From Candidatus Aenigmatarchaeota archaeon (GTDB lineage: Archaea; Aenigmatarchaeota; Aenigmatarchaeia; QMZP01; QMZT01), in assembly GCA_016932735.1 (NCBI GenBank), contig JAFGCI010000004.1, positions 1-64,000 on the forward strand: a stretch of DNA of 64,000 bases. Direction: 5' to 3'. The number at the start of each line of letters is the position of its first letter. Position 1 is the first letter of the stretch. The notes under the pieces were generated by a model. It ran no database searches, was not told where the DNA came from, and saw only the letters and a program-made list of their open reading frames with translations. A program made the translations under genes and the position numbers. This document shows, in pieces, positions 18,211 through 25,457 of the stretch.

Positions 18211-18706
18211 TGGCTTTACCCTCTTTCATTCTCTTCTTTTTGGCTTCCAGTGCCATGAATAATATCAGGATAATGATAACCGTGAAAACTGTTGCAATTA
18301 TTAATATTGTGTTCATGTCTAAATAATATTCAGAAAACGACAATGTTGAAAACCTGTCGAAAATCTCTGGATTGCTTTTATAAGACATTGAAACGAGCAG
18401 GAACACTGCAGAGAGAACTATCCCGAGAAGCTTTAGCTGGCCGGATCTGGGTTTGTGTTTTTTCTCTTCCTTCTTTTCCTTCTCTATCTTTTTCGTTGCA
18501 GCGTCCTTGTAAATGAATAGCGGTTCTCCTATAGGAGGGTAGTGGAGTTCTATAAGATTATCTTCCTCAAGTATTTCCGCAAGCGATATTATCTTTTCCG
18601 TGCTGATGTCCAGTTTTTTGGCTGCTTCAACAGACCTTATTTTCTTCTCTTTTTTGACAAGATTAAACAACTTATCCGCATCAGTTTCAAGAATATCGTT
18701 TACCAT
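18050..18706 (-). CDS. membrane-anchored winged-helix protein of a pilus-like operon
   Basis: 218 residues. The N-terminal 65 form a likely winged helix-turn-helix (VEAAKKLDISTEKIISLAEILEEDNLIE). A basic linker follows, then two membrane helices (GQLKLLGIVLSAVFLLVSM and MNTILIIATVFTVIIILIL) and a C-terminal tail almost wholly Lys/Glu/Gly/Arg. It lies between a prepilin-like gene (7-nt gap) and the secretion ATPase (161-nt overlap). It may couple membrane assembly to regulation, or the HTH fold may serve protein binding. I do not know a characterised homolog. Confidence 0.7.
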   Translation of the reverse strand: MVNDILETDADKLFNLVKKEKKIRSVEAAKKLDISTEKIISLAEILEEDNLIELHYPPIGEPLFIYKDAATKKIEKEKKEEKKHKPRSGQLKLLGIVLSAVFLLVSMSYKSNPEIFDRFSTLSFSEYYLDMNTILIIATVFTVIIILILFMALEAKKKRMKEGKANEGKKGKEEDRKGRGKPEKKSGKSGWRFFGRKFKKEKNSGNPKEKSGKKKQKS

Positions 18707-18713
18707 TAAACCA

Positions 18714-19934
18714 CTAGCAAGAGTATTCGAGAAGTTCTTCTAATCCATATTCTGCGGCTCTTGTGCAATCGAGCCTGAGCCATCCGGGGAAACCTCTTAC
18801 CCCATACCCATTATAATCTTCATTCGCAAAGTATAAATAGTCTACAGAGACCTGATTTTCCCGTATTTCGATGCCTTCCATGAAAAGTTCCTGAATGTTT
18901 ACAATACTCTCAATTCCGTTTCCGGAAACGTTGGTCCTGTTCTCCATTCTGTTTGTTATGTTTGGTCCGGTTCCTTCGAAATAGAAGCCGTTTTCGACTG
19001 CATCCCGGAATGGAAGATGCCACGTGGATTTTGTCACGTTATCGATATACACTCTCTTGTATGAACTACTTTCGGTTGTCGAGTTCACAAGATAAACCGC
19101 GCTGTCATTCCCTGTGTTATAGCACGATAATCCGATGAGAGAAAGGTTTCTGTCCACTTCAGCTATCACTCCTCCAAAACCGGAAAGGGTTGCATCGGAG
19201 ACTTTACTGGAGTTGGAAATCAGCAATATTTTTCCTCCCGGTGAAGGGTCTCCGGAATCTGTAGTAACATTTCCTGAACAGCTTCCGGATGAATTGGAGC
19301 CTCCCTCAACAACTTTCATGGCTTTGTATTCATATGGGTATTCGAATATCGACCTGTGTATGAGGCCGTATGTATTCAAGGTATAAAGAGGGTCATCTAT
19401 CTCCAGAACCGGTATATTCACACTCTCCGGGATATTATTCTTTATCATGCTCATTTCCATTATGCTGTCAACGACCGAAATGTTTATTCCGGCCGAGAGA
19501 ACCAGATTGAAGCCATCAGAAACTATCTTCAGGTTCCCGTAATTTATGTTGGTTTCAAAGTTCGTCCTGACTTCGGATATCTTCGTGCTCCAGTTTACAA
19601 GTGTATTGCCTTCCATTATAAGGTTCTCTGTCCCGTTTATGGTTCCATTCTCAATCAGTTCTGTCAGGTTGGACACGGCATCTGTAAGGCCTTCTCCTTT
19701 GAGGACTTCCCAGTTTACCGCTGCTATGAGAGCTCTCTTTCCGGAAATTTCCATCGCCTTCCGGAAGTCTGAATCCATCGAATCGGCGACAATCGTTACC
19801 TGCTCAGCTACTATTCCCCTGTATATGTCAGCTTTCGATTCCTGATTTGAGAGCATCGTATAGGAAAAGAACATTATCATGGGTATTGTTATGATTATCG
19901 CTATCAACGAGTACATCTGGCCTTTCCTCCCCAT
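18714..19934 (-). CDS. large prepilin-like secreted protein
   Basis: 406 residues starting MGRKGQMYSLIAIIITIPM, a class III signal-like sequence with a putative cleavage after Lys-Gly and a single hydrophobic helix. The rest is extracellular: many N-glycosylation sequons (NGT, NNS, NRT, NVS) and few cysteines. It is first in an operon with the membrane winged-helix protein and a pilus ATPase, which suggests a pilus subunit or minor pilin. It is far longer than a typical pilin. No known adhesin domain was recognised. It is divergent from trm1. Confidence 0.7.
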   Translation of the reverse strand: MGRKGQMYSLIAIIITIPMIMFFSYTMLSNQESKADIYRGIVAEQVTIVADSMDSDFRKAMEISGKRALIAAVNWEVLKGEGLTDAVSNLTELIENGTINGTENLIMEGNTLVNWSTKISEVRTNFETNINYGNLKIVSDGFNLVLSAGINISVVDSIMEMSMIKNNIPESVNIPVLEIDDPLYTLNTYGLIHRSIFEYPYEYKAMKVVEGGSNSSGSCSGNVTTDSGDPSPGGKILLISNSSKVSDATLSGFGGVIAEVDRNLSLIGLSCYNTGNDSAVYLVNSTTESSSYKRVYIDNVTKSTWHLPFRDAVENGFYFEGTGPNITNRMENRTNVSGNGIESIVNIQELFMEGIEIRENQVSVDYLYFANEDYNGYGVRGFPGWLRLDCTRAAEYGLEELLEYSC

Positions 19935-19968
19935 ACAATTTTATTGGCTGGGTTGGTTGAAATATGCA

Positions 19969-19978
19969 ATTAAAAATC
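19969..19978 (+). promoter_or_regulatory. TATA-like box of trm1
   Basis: AATTAAAAAT lies 20-29 nt before the trm1 ATG at 19998, giving a short or absent leader. Confidence 0.45.
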
Positions 19979-19997
19979 CAACGGTCCATATTGAACA

Positions 19998-21107
19998 ATG
20001 AAAAACGTTGCTGAGGGAAAGGCGAAGATTATCGTTCCTGAAGAATCTGTCAGTCGCAATTCCTGTGTTTTCTACAATCCCGGCATGGCTCATGCAAGGA
20101 ATGCCATCGTTTCTTTCATGTCTGTTTTCAGAAAGAAGGCAGACCACGACCTCGTCGTCTGCGACCCTATGGCGGCATCGGGTGTCCGTGGAATACGGCT
20201 ATTAAAAGAAGTTAACGGAATTGAGAAAGTCGTCTTCAATGATGCCAATCCGGAAGCGGTTGAACTAATCAAAAATAATCTTGAACTTAACAAAATCCCA
20301 AAAGAGAAATATGAGATTGAAAACAAAGACTGTAATCTGCTTTTTCTTGAAAGGAAAAGGGAGTTCGATTTCATTGATATCGACCCATTCGGCTCGCCTG
20401 TAAATTTCCTTCCGAATGTCTGGAGCGCCCTGAAAAAAGACGCTTCACTCGCTGTTTCAGCAACTGATACCGGAGCTTTATCCGGCTCATTCAGATCAAC
20501 GTGCGAGAATCGCTACGGTGTTATTGCAGAGAAGACCGACTTCTTTAAGGAATTCGGTATCTCGACACTCGTTCAGACTGTTGTCCGCGAACTGGCAAAG
20601 CATGACATCGTATTCTCTCCGCTTTTTTCTCATACACAGCATTATTTTCGCGTTGTCGGTTTAACACAGAAAGGTAAAGAGAAAACTCATAAAAATCTGG
20701 AAAATATCAGCCTCGTTTCATACTGTCCGGAATGTTACAGCAAGGAAATCGGCGTTCTTGAGAAATGCCCGAACTGCGGGAAACCGAATAAGATAATAGG
20801 TCCCATGTGGGTCGGAAAGACAAAAGATTCAGAACTGTGCGATGAAGTCTTAAAGGATATGATTTCAAGAGGATTCAGAGACACAAAGGACATCTACGCA
20901 TGCACGCAGGAAATAGATGAGCCTTTCTATTATGACATCCATAAGATTTGCAAAAACCTGAAATCAGAGGTTCCGAAACTCTCTGATTTTTTTGAAAAGA
21001 TGGAAAATAACGGCTTTCAGATTTCGAGAACACATCTATCAGATTTGGGCTTTAAGACAGATGCAAAAATTAAAGATATAGAAAAAATACTGAAATCTAA
21101 GCTTTGA
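19998..21107 (+). CDS. trm1: tRNA (guanine-26-N2)-dimethyltransferase Trm1
   Basis: 369 residues, as in archaeal Trm1. It methylates G26 of many tRNAs using SAM. Visible are the N-terminal FYNPGMAHARNA, the SAM-binding VVCDPMAASGVRGIR, the catalytic DIDPFGSP near residue 127, and a zinc site CPECYSKEIGVLEKCPNCG near residues 242-260. The gene converges with and overlaps pus10 by 11 nt. The two genes act on the same substrate class, next to tRNA genes. Confidence 0.95.
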   Translation: MKNVAEGKAKIIVPEESVSRNSCVFYNPGMAHARNAIVSFMSVFRKKADHDLVVCDPMAASGVRGIRLLKEVNGIEKVVFNDANPEAVELIKNNLELNKIPKEKYEIENKDCNLLFLERKREFDFIDIDPFGSPVNFLPNVWSALKKDASLAVSATDTGALSGSFRSTCENRYGVIAEKTDFFKEFGISTLVQTVVRELAKHDIVFSPLFSHTQHYFRVVGLTQKGKEKTHKNLENISLVSYCPECYSKEIGVLEKCPNCGKPNKIIGPMWVGKTKDSELCDEVLKDMISRGFRDTKDIYACTQEIDEPFYYDIHKICKNLKSEVPKLSDFFEKMENNGFQISRTHLSDLGFKTDAKIKDIEKILKSKL

Positions 21108-22335
21108 CTTCAATAACGTCCAATTCCTTGACAATGCCCTTGTTCTTCAGAATCCCGGAAACAGACGGTCGTGTCCTTCCGTTGTCACCTGAAATCAGTT
21201 CCTTTATGTAAAGGCCGGCATCGCCTGTTATCTTAAACTCGTATTTTTTGGAGCTTATCTTCTTCCATGAAATGGTCTTGACGTGCCTTAGCCTTTCCTT
21301 GTCGGCTCTCCTGTGCATGACCCTGTTCGGCGTTTCCTGGTTTATTTTTCCGACAATCTTTTTTACAGATTCGATATTCTCGACAGGCTTTTCAAATTCT
21401 ACAATCGCCTTGTAGCTCTTCTCCGATTTGGAGGCTTTGACATCAACCATCTCCTTTCTGTCCGAGCATCTTAAAGATTTTATCTGAACCTTCTTGCTTT
21501 TGTTCACCGCCGCTTCGAGTTTTTTCAGGTCAACCTTCCTTTTCTTGGGATTGACCATCTCCATTACAAAAGGCCTCCAGCCAAGGCAGCGGGCGTCTAT
21601 ATCTTCCCTTCCCATTCCGTGAAGGATGTAATCTTTGCTTTCAAACATTTTTTTCATCGGCTCACCGATGAGCTCCTCGACACTTATGTCATACTTGTCC
21701 CATCTTGTCTGCGGGATTCCGCGCACGAGTTTGTTGTAGCGCGCATAGACAAAAACCGAGCGCACATTGATTTCTATGCCATATTCCTGTAGATTGAGGA
21801 TGATTAATACATCCGGATTTTCGAAATCGACTTTTTTCTTAAGGGATTTCTCGACAATCTTTCCAAATTCCCTGTTTATCTCCGATTTTATCGACTCGGC
21901 CCATTCGAGGCCGGCATTGTCCCATAAATTCTCCTCTTTCATAACAAGGTCATCATTGAGCTTGACGCCTGCAAGAAACGTCGAAAATTCGTACTTTTTG
22001 AGCTTTTCAATCGCTTTTCCAGACCAGAACTCAAGCTTTCCAAAAATGTTTCCGCATATGCTGCATTCACGTTTTTCGGTTTCTTTTGAATTTGTAAGCC
22101 CTGAAAGCTTCTGCTGTTTGTCATTAATTTTTCTTTTTCTGAAAGAGAATACTGAAAAATTGGACTTATCTGCTTTGAACGCCTTGTTTTCAAATTCAAG
22201 GGCAAGGGCGTACCTGAGTGATTTTCCCCTTTCTTCGTTTCCCGTTCCCGTAAGGAGCTGAGCAAACTGCCTGCCAAGACAGTGATCACATACATAACCA
22301 GTACGCAGTATGCTCTTCGCTTTTTCCAGAATCAT
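21097..22335 (-). CDS. pus10: tRNA pseudouridine synthase Pus10 (U54/U55)
   Basis: About 412 residues. Archaeal Pus10 makes pseudouridine 54/55 in the T-loop of tRNAs. The N-terminal THUMP-like part carries two zinc-type CxxC pairs (CDHCLG and CSICGN), and the catalytic motif GREDIDARCLG lies near residue 245. The C-terminal catalytic core is Lys-rich. ATG 22335 (MILEKAKSIL) fits the family start; a longer form from 22356 would add seven residues that overlap a TATA-like TTTATAAA. Confidence 0.92.
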   Translation of the reverse strand: MILEKAKSILRTGYVCDHCLGRQFAQLLTGTGNEERGKSLRYALALEFENKAFKADKSNFSVFSFRKRKINDKQQKLSGLTNSKETEKRECSICGNIFGKLEFWSGKAIEKLKKYEFSTFLAGVKLNDDLVMKEENLWDNAGLEWAESIKSEINREFGKIVEKSLKKKVDFENPDVLIILNLQEYGIEINVRSVFVYARYNKLVRGIPQTRWDKYDISVEELIGEPMKKMFESKDYILHGMGREDIDARCLGWRPFVMEMVNPKKRKVDLKKLEAAVNKSKKVQIKSLRCSDRKEMVDVKASKSEKSYKAIVEFEKPVENIESVKKIVGKINQETPNRVMHRRADKERLRHVKTISWKKISSKKYEFKITGDAGLYIKELISGDNGRTRPSVSGILKNKGIVKELDVIEVKA

Positions 22336-22435
22336 ACCAAAAACCTTTATAAACATACCCCAATAGATTAATAAAGCTAATAAAGGTTAATGGTTAATGT
22401 TATTAACACTTTACCGAATCATATAGGTATACCTT

Positions 22436-22465
22436 GCCCGCTAACAGTTAATGGGTATAGCGGGC
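22436..22465 (+). repeat. inverted repeat (hairpin) upstream of rpl40e
   Basis: GCCCGCTA at 22436-22443 and TAGCGGGC at 22458-22465 are perfect 8-bp arms around a 14-nt loop, ending 28 nt before the rpl40e ATG. It could be a leader hairpin of the ribosomal-protein mRNA. Nothing else is recognised in the region 22357-22492. Confidence 0.55.
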
Positions 22466-22492
22466 TCCGTTACCAATTACAAGGCGAAATAT

Positions 22493-22672
22493 ATGGCAAA
22501 AAGCGTTAAATTTCCGGAGGCTGCAGCAAGGCTTTTCGACAGGGTTTTCATATGCATGAAATGCGGGGCCAAGATAAAGGCTGACAACATAAAGGTCAGG
22601 GACAAGAAGGTCAAATGCAGGAAATGCAAGAGCAGACAGCTCCGTGGTATACATAAGGACAAAAAGGCCTGA
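22493..22672 (+). CDS. rpl40e: 50S ribosomal protein L40e
   Basis: 59 residues from ATG 22493. The zinc ribbon (CMKCGAKIKADNIKVRDKKVKCRKCKSRQLR) with two CxxC/CxKC pairs and the basic ending are typical of archaeal L40e. The frame opens 42 nt earlier with an ATG at 22451, but that lies inside the upstream hairpin and adds residues absent from the family. It is followed closely by the ether-lipid prenyltransferase gene. Confidence 0.9.
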   Translation: MAKSVKFPEAAARLFDRVFICMKCGAKIKADNIKVRDKKVKCRKCKSRQLRGIHKDKKA

Positions 22673-22710
22673 TTATTTTTCACTTATATGGGGAGTTGTT
22701 GGTGGGACCG

Positions 22711-23619
22711 ATGGTTGCTATTGCGGGTTATCTGGATATGATGAGACCCGCGAACTGTTTCATGGCTGTTATAAGCGTTTTAATAGGTTTCTTCCTTGTA
22801 ACAGGTGTCAGCTATTCGTTTTTCTCTTTCGGTCTTCTGTTTGCGGTCGTGGCCGTTTTCATTATAACCGGAGCGGGGAATGCCATAAACGATTATTACG
22901 ACATAGAGTCCGATAAGATAAACAAGCCTATGAGGCCCATACCTTCCGGCAAGATTAGCCCAAACAAAGCTCTCTTATTCGCTTATTGTCTGTTCGTGTT
23001 AGGCGTCCTTCTGTCTTTCATAAACTTCTTCATGTTTGTTATAGCTTTCGCTAACTCAATAATACTGATAATATATTCAAGGAATTTCCAGAACAAGATA
23101 CTTATTGGGAACATATCTATAGGCTATCTGGCCGGCTCAACTTTCATTTATGGCGGCGCTGCCGCCGGCAAACCGGAGATGCTTGCAGTTCCTTTAATCC
23201 TCGGCGTTCTTGCAAGTCTCGCTACAATAGCCAGGGAAATAGTCAAGGACCTTGAAGACATTGAAGGCGACAAAAGAAGCTTCCTGAAGAGGATAGCAAA
23301 AAGGGTTGGTGATTTGGCTGAGAGATTCAAACTCACAAAACATGGTGTGAAGCTCAAATTCAGCGAGAACACAGCAACAAGCGTTGCATTGATATGCATC
23401 CTTCTGGCTGTAATTTTCTCGGTTCTTCCGTATCACTGGGGGCTTCTCGGAATGGGCTATCCTATAGTTCTTATACCCTGCATACTTCTGTTCATTTGGT
23501 CGGCGGCAGAACTCGTCTTCAGAGTCAAAAAACCAAAGGACTATGCAAGAATAAGCAAGGAAATAAAGATTGCAATGTTCATTGGTTTCCTTGCGTTTAT
23601 TGCAGGAATGGTTTTCTGA
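22711..23619 (+). CDS. UbiA-family prenyltransferase, probable digeranylgeranylglyceryl phosphate synthase
   Basis: About 302 residues with eight or nine membrane helices. The two Asp-rich motifs are NAINDYYDIESDKINKP near residue 57 and EIVKDLEDIEGDKRS in the second half, as in archaeal DGGGP synthases, which add the second geranylgeranyl chain to GGGP in membrane lipid synthesis. An insertion after the second motif (RIAKRVGDLAERFKLTKH) is longer than usual. ATG 22711 (MVAIAGYLDMMRP) matches the family N-terminus. Of the three UbiA-like proteins in this window it best fits the lipid pathway. Confidence 0.82.
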   Translation: MVAIAGYLDMMRPANCFMAVISVLIGFFLVTGVSYSFFSFGLLFAVVAVFIITGAGNAINDYYDIESDKINKPMRPIPSGKISPNKALLFAYCLFVLGVLLSFINFFMFVIAFANSIILIIYSRNFQNKILIGNISIGYLAGSTFIYGGAAAGKPEMLAVPLILGVLASLATIAREIVKDLEDIEGDKRSFLKRIAKRVGDLAERFKLTKHGVKLKFSENTATSVALICILLAVIFSVLPYHWGLLGMGYPIVLIPCILLFIWSAAELVFRVKKPKDYARISKEIKIAMFIGFLAFIAGMVF

Positions 23620-23648
23620 TTTTTATTTGAAGCTATTCAATAATTTTT

Positions 23649-24509
23649 ATGGATTTCCTGCTAGGTGTAATCTTTGCATTCATAGCATTGGTTACTTTTG
23701 GTGTCAGCACGCCATTTTCCAGATATCCTATTAAAAAGATCGGGCTTTCCAGCACAATTGCATATAGAGGGGCTATAACGGCGATAGTAGCTCTTCTGGT
23801 ATTCATTGCAATGCCATTTCAATATTCCTTTGATCCTTTGTATATAATAATCGCCTTCTTTATCGGCATCATAGGTTTTATCCCATATTTAACCTTCCTG
23901 AAGGCGCTCGACAAAGGAAAAATAGGAATTATAGCGCCCATTACGGATTCTTCTTTTCTTGTAACAATATTCCTTTCGGTCATGTTTTACGGAGAGATTT
24001 TCACTCCGCTTAACTGGCTCGCCGTCCTGATAATACTGGCAGGAATGGTCTCCCTGTCATTTGATTTCAAATCGGTCAAAAGATACGGTCTGAAAATGCT
24101 TCCCGGCGTAAGTTATGCAATCATAACATTTTTCCTGTGGGGCATTTTCTATTTTATCGAAAGAGTTCCTGTAATGATTATAGGCCCGTATCTTCTGCTT
24201 CTGGTCGTTGAAATCGGTGTTTTTGCTCCCGCTACCGTTTATCTGGGAGCAACGGGAAAATTCAAGAGGCCTGACAGGGAAACAATGAAATTCCTTCTGA
24301 TCACAGGAATATCAACAGCCGTCGGCGGCCTCTGTTTCAACATAGCCATAACACTTGCAGATGTGGGTTTAGTGACTACAATAACAAAATCTGCTCCGAT
24401 TGTAGCTCTGCTGACCGCAAAACTCCTTTTCGGAGAGAAACTGAAAAGACGCCAATACATTTCGGTGATTGTGGTTCTGTTAGGCGTTATTTTGCTTTCT
24501 CTTGCTTAG
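23649..24509 (+). CDS. EamA/DMT-family transporter
   Basis: 286 residues with ten predicted membrane helices in two related halves of about 140 residues, each an EamA unit. The N-terminal half has GIIAPITDSSFLVTIFLS and the C-terminal half GLVTTITKSAPIVALLTAK, the usual paired Pro-containing segments. These drug/metabolite transporters move small molecules; the substrate cannot be assigned. It follows the prenyltransferase by 29 nt and precedes the tRNA-Phe on the other strand. Confidence 0.85.
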   Translation: MDFLLGVIFAFIALVTFGVSTPFSRYPIKKIGLSSTIAYRGAITAIVALLVFIAMPFQYSFDPLYIIIAFFIGIIGFIPYLTFLKALDKGKIGIIAPITDSSFLVTIFLSVMFYGEIFTPLNWLAVLIILAGMVSLSFDFKSVKRYGLKMLPGVSYAIITFFLWGIFYFIERVPVMIIGPYLLLLVVEIGVFAPATVYLGATGKFKRPDRETMKFLLITGISTAVGGLCFNIAITLADVGLVTTITKSAPIVALLTAKLLFGEKLKRRQYISVIVVLLGVILLSLA

Positions 24510-24547
24510 TGAAATTTTATAAAATGGAAAGAATGGGAAGAGTGGGG

Positions 24548-24586
24548 TTTTCAGCGCCTGCTGAACACCTTTCGCCAGCAAGTGTG
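24548..24586 (-). other. T-loop intron of tRNA-Phe (position 59/60), 39 nt
   Basis: The T-stem is the outer helix. TTCA (24592-24589) pairs TGAA (24553-24550) as the 4-bp central helix, and AAC (24549-24547) is a 3-nt bulge directly before CCCAC, as in an archaeal bulge-helix-bulge. The 5' bulge is followed by a looser internal loop and a 7-bp intron stem (CTTGCTG/CAGCAGG). Cutting after the second bulge base restores TTCAAAC. Confidence 0.75.
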
Positions 24587-24626
24587 TTTGAACCCACGAC
24601 ATCACGGTCTTCAGCCGTGCGCTCTC

Positions 24627-24662
24627 ATGCTCAGAAACCTTTCCATGAGGAAAGAATGCCTT
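24627..24662 (-). other. D-loop intron of tRNA-Phe (about position 20/21), 36 nt
   Basis: A relaxed bulge-helix-bulge can be drawn: D-stem as outer helix, GCCT (24668-24665) against GAGC (24632-24629) with one mismatch, bulges GGA and ATG, and an inner AGG/TCT followed by the intron hairpin CTTTCC-TCAT-GGAAAG (24654-24639). These boundaries give the D-loop AGCCTGGGA. The ends could shift by one base. Confidence 0.6.
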
Positions 24663-24695
24663 CCAGGCTGAGCTACCTTCCCGAATTTGGAAACA

Positions 24696-24712
24696 GCCGG
24701 AACAAGTCCGGC
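24696..24712 (-). repeat. hairpin 5' of tRNA-Phe
   Basis: GCCGGA and TCCGGC form a perfect 6-bp stem with loop ACAAG, starting 13 nt upstream of the tRNA 5' end. It falls where the precursor leader or transcription start should be. Confidence 0.5.
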
Positions 24713-24715
24713 ATG

Positions 24716-24749
24716 GAACACATTTACATTTTAACTGTTAAATGTGTTC
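24716..24749 (-). promoter_or_regulatory. 11-bp inverted repeat in the tRNA-Phe promoter region
   Basis: GAACACATTTA (24716-24726) and TAAATGTGTTC (24739-24749) are perfect inverted arms with a 12-nt AT-rich spacer holding a TATA-like TTAAAATG on the minus strand, about 48 nt before the tRNA. It could be a promoter palindrome or operator; this is inferred from position. Confidence 0.4.
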
Positions 24750-24783
24750 AATTTTTACTATAATCGCAAGCAAATTATTAAAG

Positions 24784-25059
24784 TTAATATGTCACATAAC
24801 CGATGTCAAAAATCTTCATTTCCAGTTTTATCAGTGGCCTGTCAAACTCCTCGAGCTCTTTTTCCAATTCTCTGTGGGCTTCCCTGAAGTGATTTACGCA
24901 AAAGAATAATGATGCTATGTCCCTGTTTTTCTCTTTCTGCCTGTCGAATTCCGTTATAAGGATTTCCTTTGAAGGAAATTTCGGACAGTCATGATGATTG
25001 CAAATCCTGTTGAATTTGCCCAGGTCATATTTCCTGCTGATAAAGTTCATTATTTCCAT
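24784..25059 (-). CDS. small conserved-looking hypothetical protein
   Basis: About 91 residues from ATG 25059 (MEIMNFISRKYDLGKF); a GTG at 25074 would add five. Cys/His pairs (CNHHDCPKFPSK and FFCVNHFREAH) look like a possible small zinc site. The rest is charged helical sequence (HRELEKELEEFDRP). No membrane helix. It lies alone between the two tRNA genes on the same strand. Function unknown. Confidence 0.6.
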   Translation of the reverse strand: MEIMNFISRKYDLGKFNRICNHHDCPKFPSKEILITEFDRQKEKNRDIASLFFCVNHFREAHRELEKELEEFDRPLIKLEMKIFDIGYVTY

Positions 25060-25202
25060 TATGATCACCGGCACAATATAATTGAATATGCCGTTGAAAT
25101 ATAGTAAAGGGCACGATTCTAATTATTATGCCCTTAACTATAATTCATCAAAATAAAGAGATATTTCATAATATGATTTAAAAATGGTCATGTTCTGACA
25201 AA

Positions 25203-25312
25203 CGTCCCGAGCAGGATTTGAACCTGCGGCCTTTCGGTTTCTCTGGGATGAAACGCTTTCCGGCGTTTTCAGCCGCTAACAGCCGAACGCTCTACCGCTG
25301 AGCTATCGGGAC
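25203..25312 (-). tRNA. tRNA-Asn(GTT) with a canonical 37/38 intron
   Basis: On the minus strand: acceptor GTCCCGA (25312-25306) pairs TCGGGAC (25210-25204); D-arm GCTC-AGCGGTA-GAGC; anticodon stem TTCGG (25287-25283) pairs CCGAA (25237-25233), loop CTGTTA + A, anticodon GTT; variable loop AGGCC; T-arm GCAGG-TTCAAAT-CCTGC; discriminator G at 25203; no encoded CCA. Removing a 38-nt intron (25276-25239) gives a 72-nt tRNA. Confidence 0.92.
25239..25276 (-). other. anticodon-loop intron of tRNA-Asn, 38 nt
   Basis: The anticodon stem is the outer helix; CTGT (positions 32-35) faces AGAG with a single G-G mismatch as a relaxed central helix; AAA is the 3' bulge. The intron interior has an AAACGC/GCGTTT stem. 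Position 37/38 is the usual archaeal site. Confidence 0.75.
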
Positions 25313-25317
25313 TTTAA

Positions 25318-25385
25318 TTGGAATGTTTGCCTGACGGCAAACTATCTTTGTATTGGAATGTTCGCCTAGTGGCGAACTGGCTTTG
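25318..25385. repeat. tandem 33-nt hairpin repeat next to tRNA-Asn
   Basis: Two copies, 25318-25350 and 25353-25385, both TTGGAATGTTnGCC...GGCnAACT..CTTTG. Each contains a 7-bp stem: GTTTGCC/GGCAAAC in the first, GTTCGCC/GGCGAAC in the second. The stem difference is a compensatory T-A to C-G change and the loops differ (TGAC, TAGT). This suggests the hairpin, not the sequence, is conserved. Confidence 0.7.
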
Positions 25386-25457
25386 GATTCGGTATTCTTG
25401 ACATGAATACAATTTACATATATTCTGAGTGAAAGCTTAAAAATATGCCCAAATCCT

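Larger units (their letters stand above)
24534..24682 (-). tRNA. tRNA-Phe(GAA) interrupted by two non-canonical introns
   Basis: Read on the minus strand: acceptor GGGAAGG (24682-24676) pairs TCTTCCC (24541-24535); D-stem GCTC (24673-24670) with GAGC (24624-24621); anticodon arm CACGG-CTGAAGA-CCGTG (24619-24603), anticodon GAA; T-stem GTGGG (24597-24593) with CCCAC (24546-24542); discriminator A at 24534, no encoded CCA. The D-loop and T-loop are 45 and 46 nt instead of about 9 and 7. Removing 36 and 39 nt gives a normal 74-nt tRNA with D-loop AGCCTGGGA and T-loop TTCAAAC. The anticodon loop itself has no intron. Confidence 0.85.

Noticed and set aside
24509..24763. 84-residue plus-strand frame after the transporter
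   Set aside because: It lies over the tRNA-Phe gene and its upstream hairpins on the other strand and has no recognisable domain.
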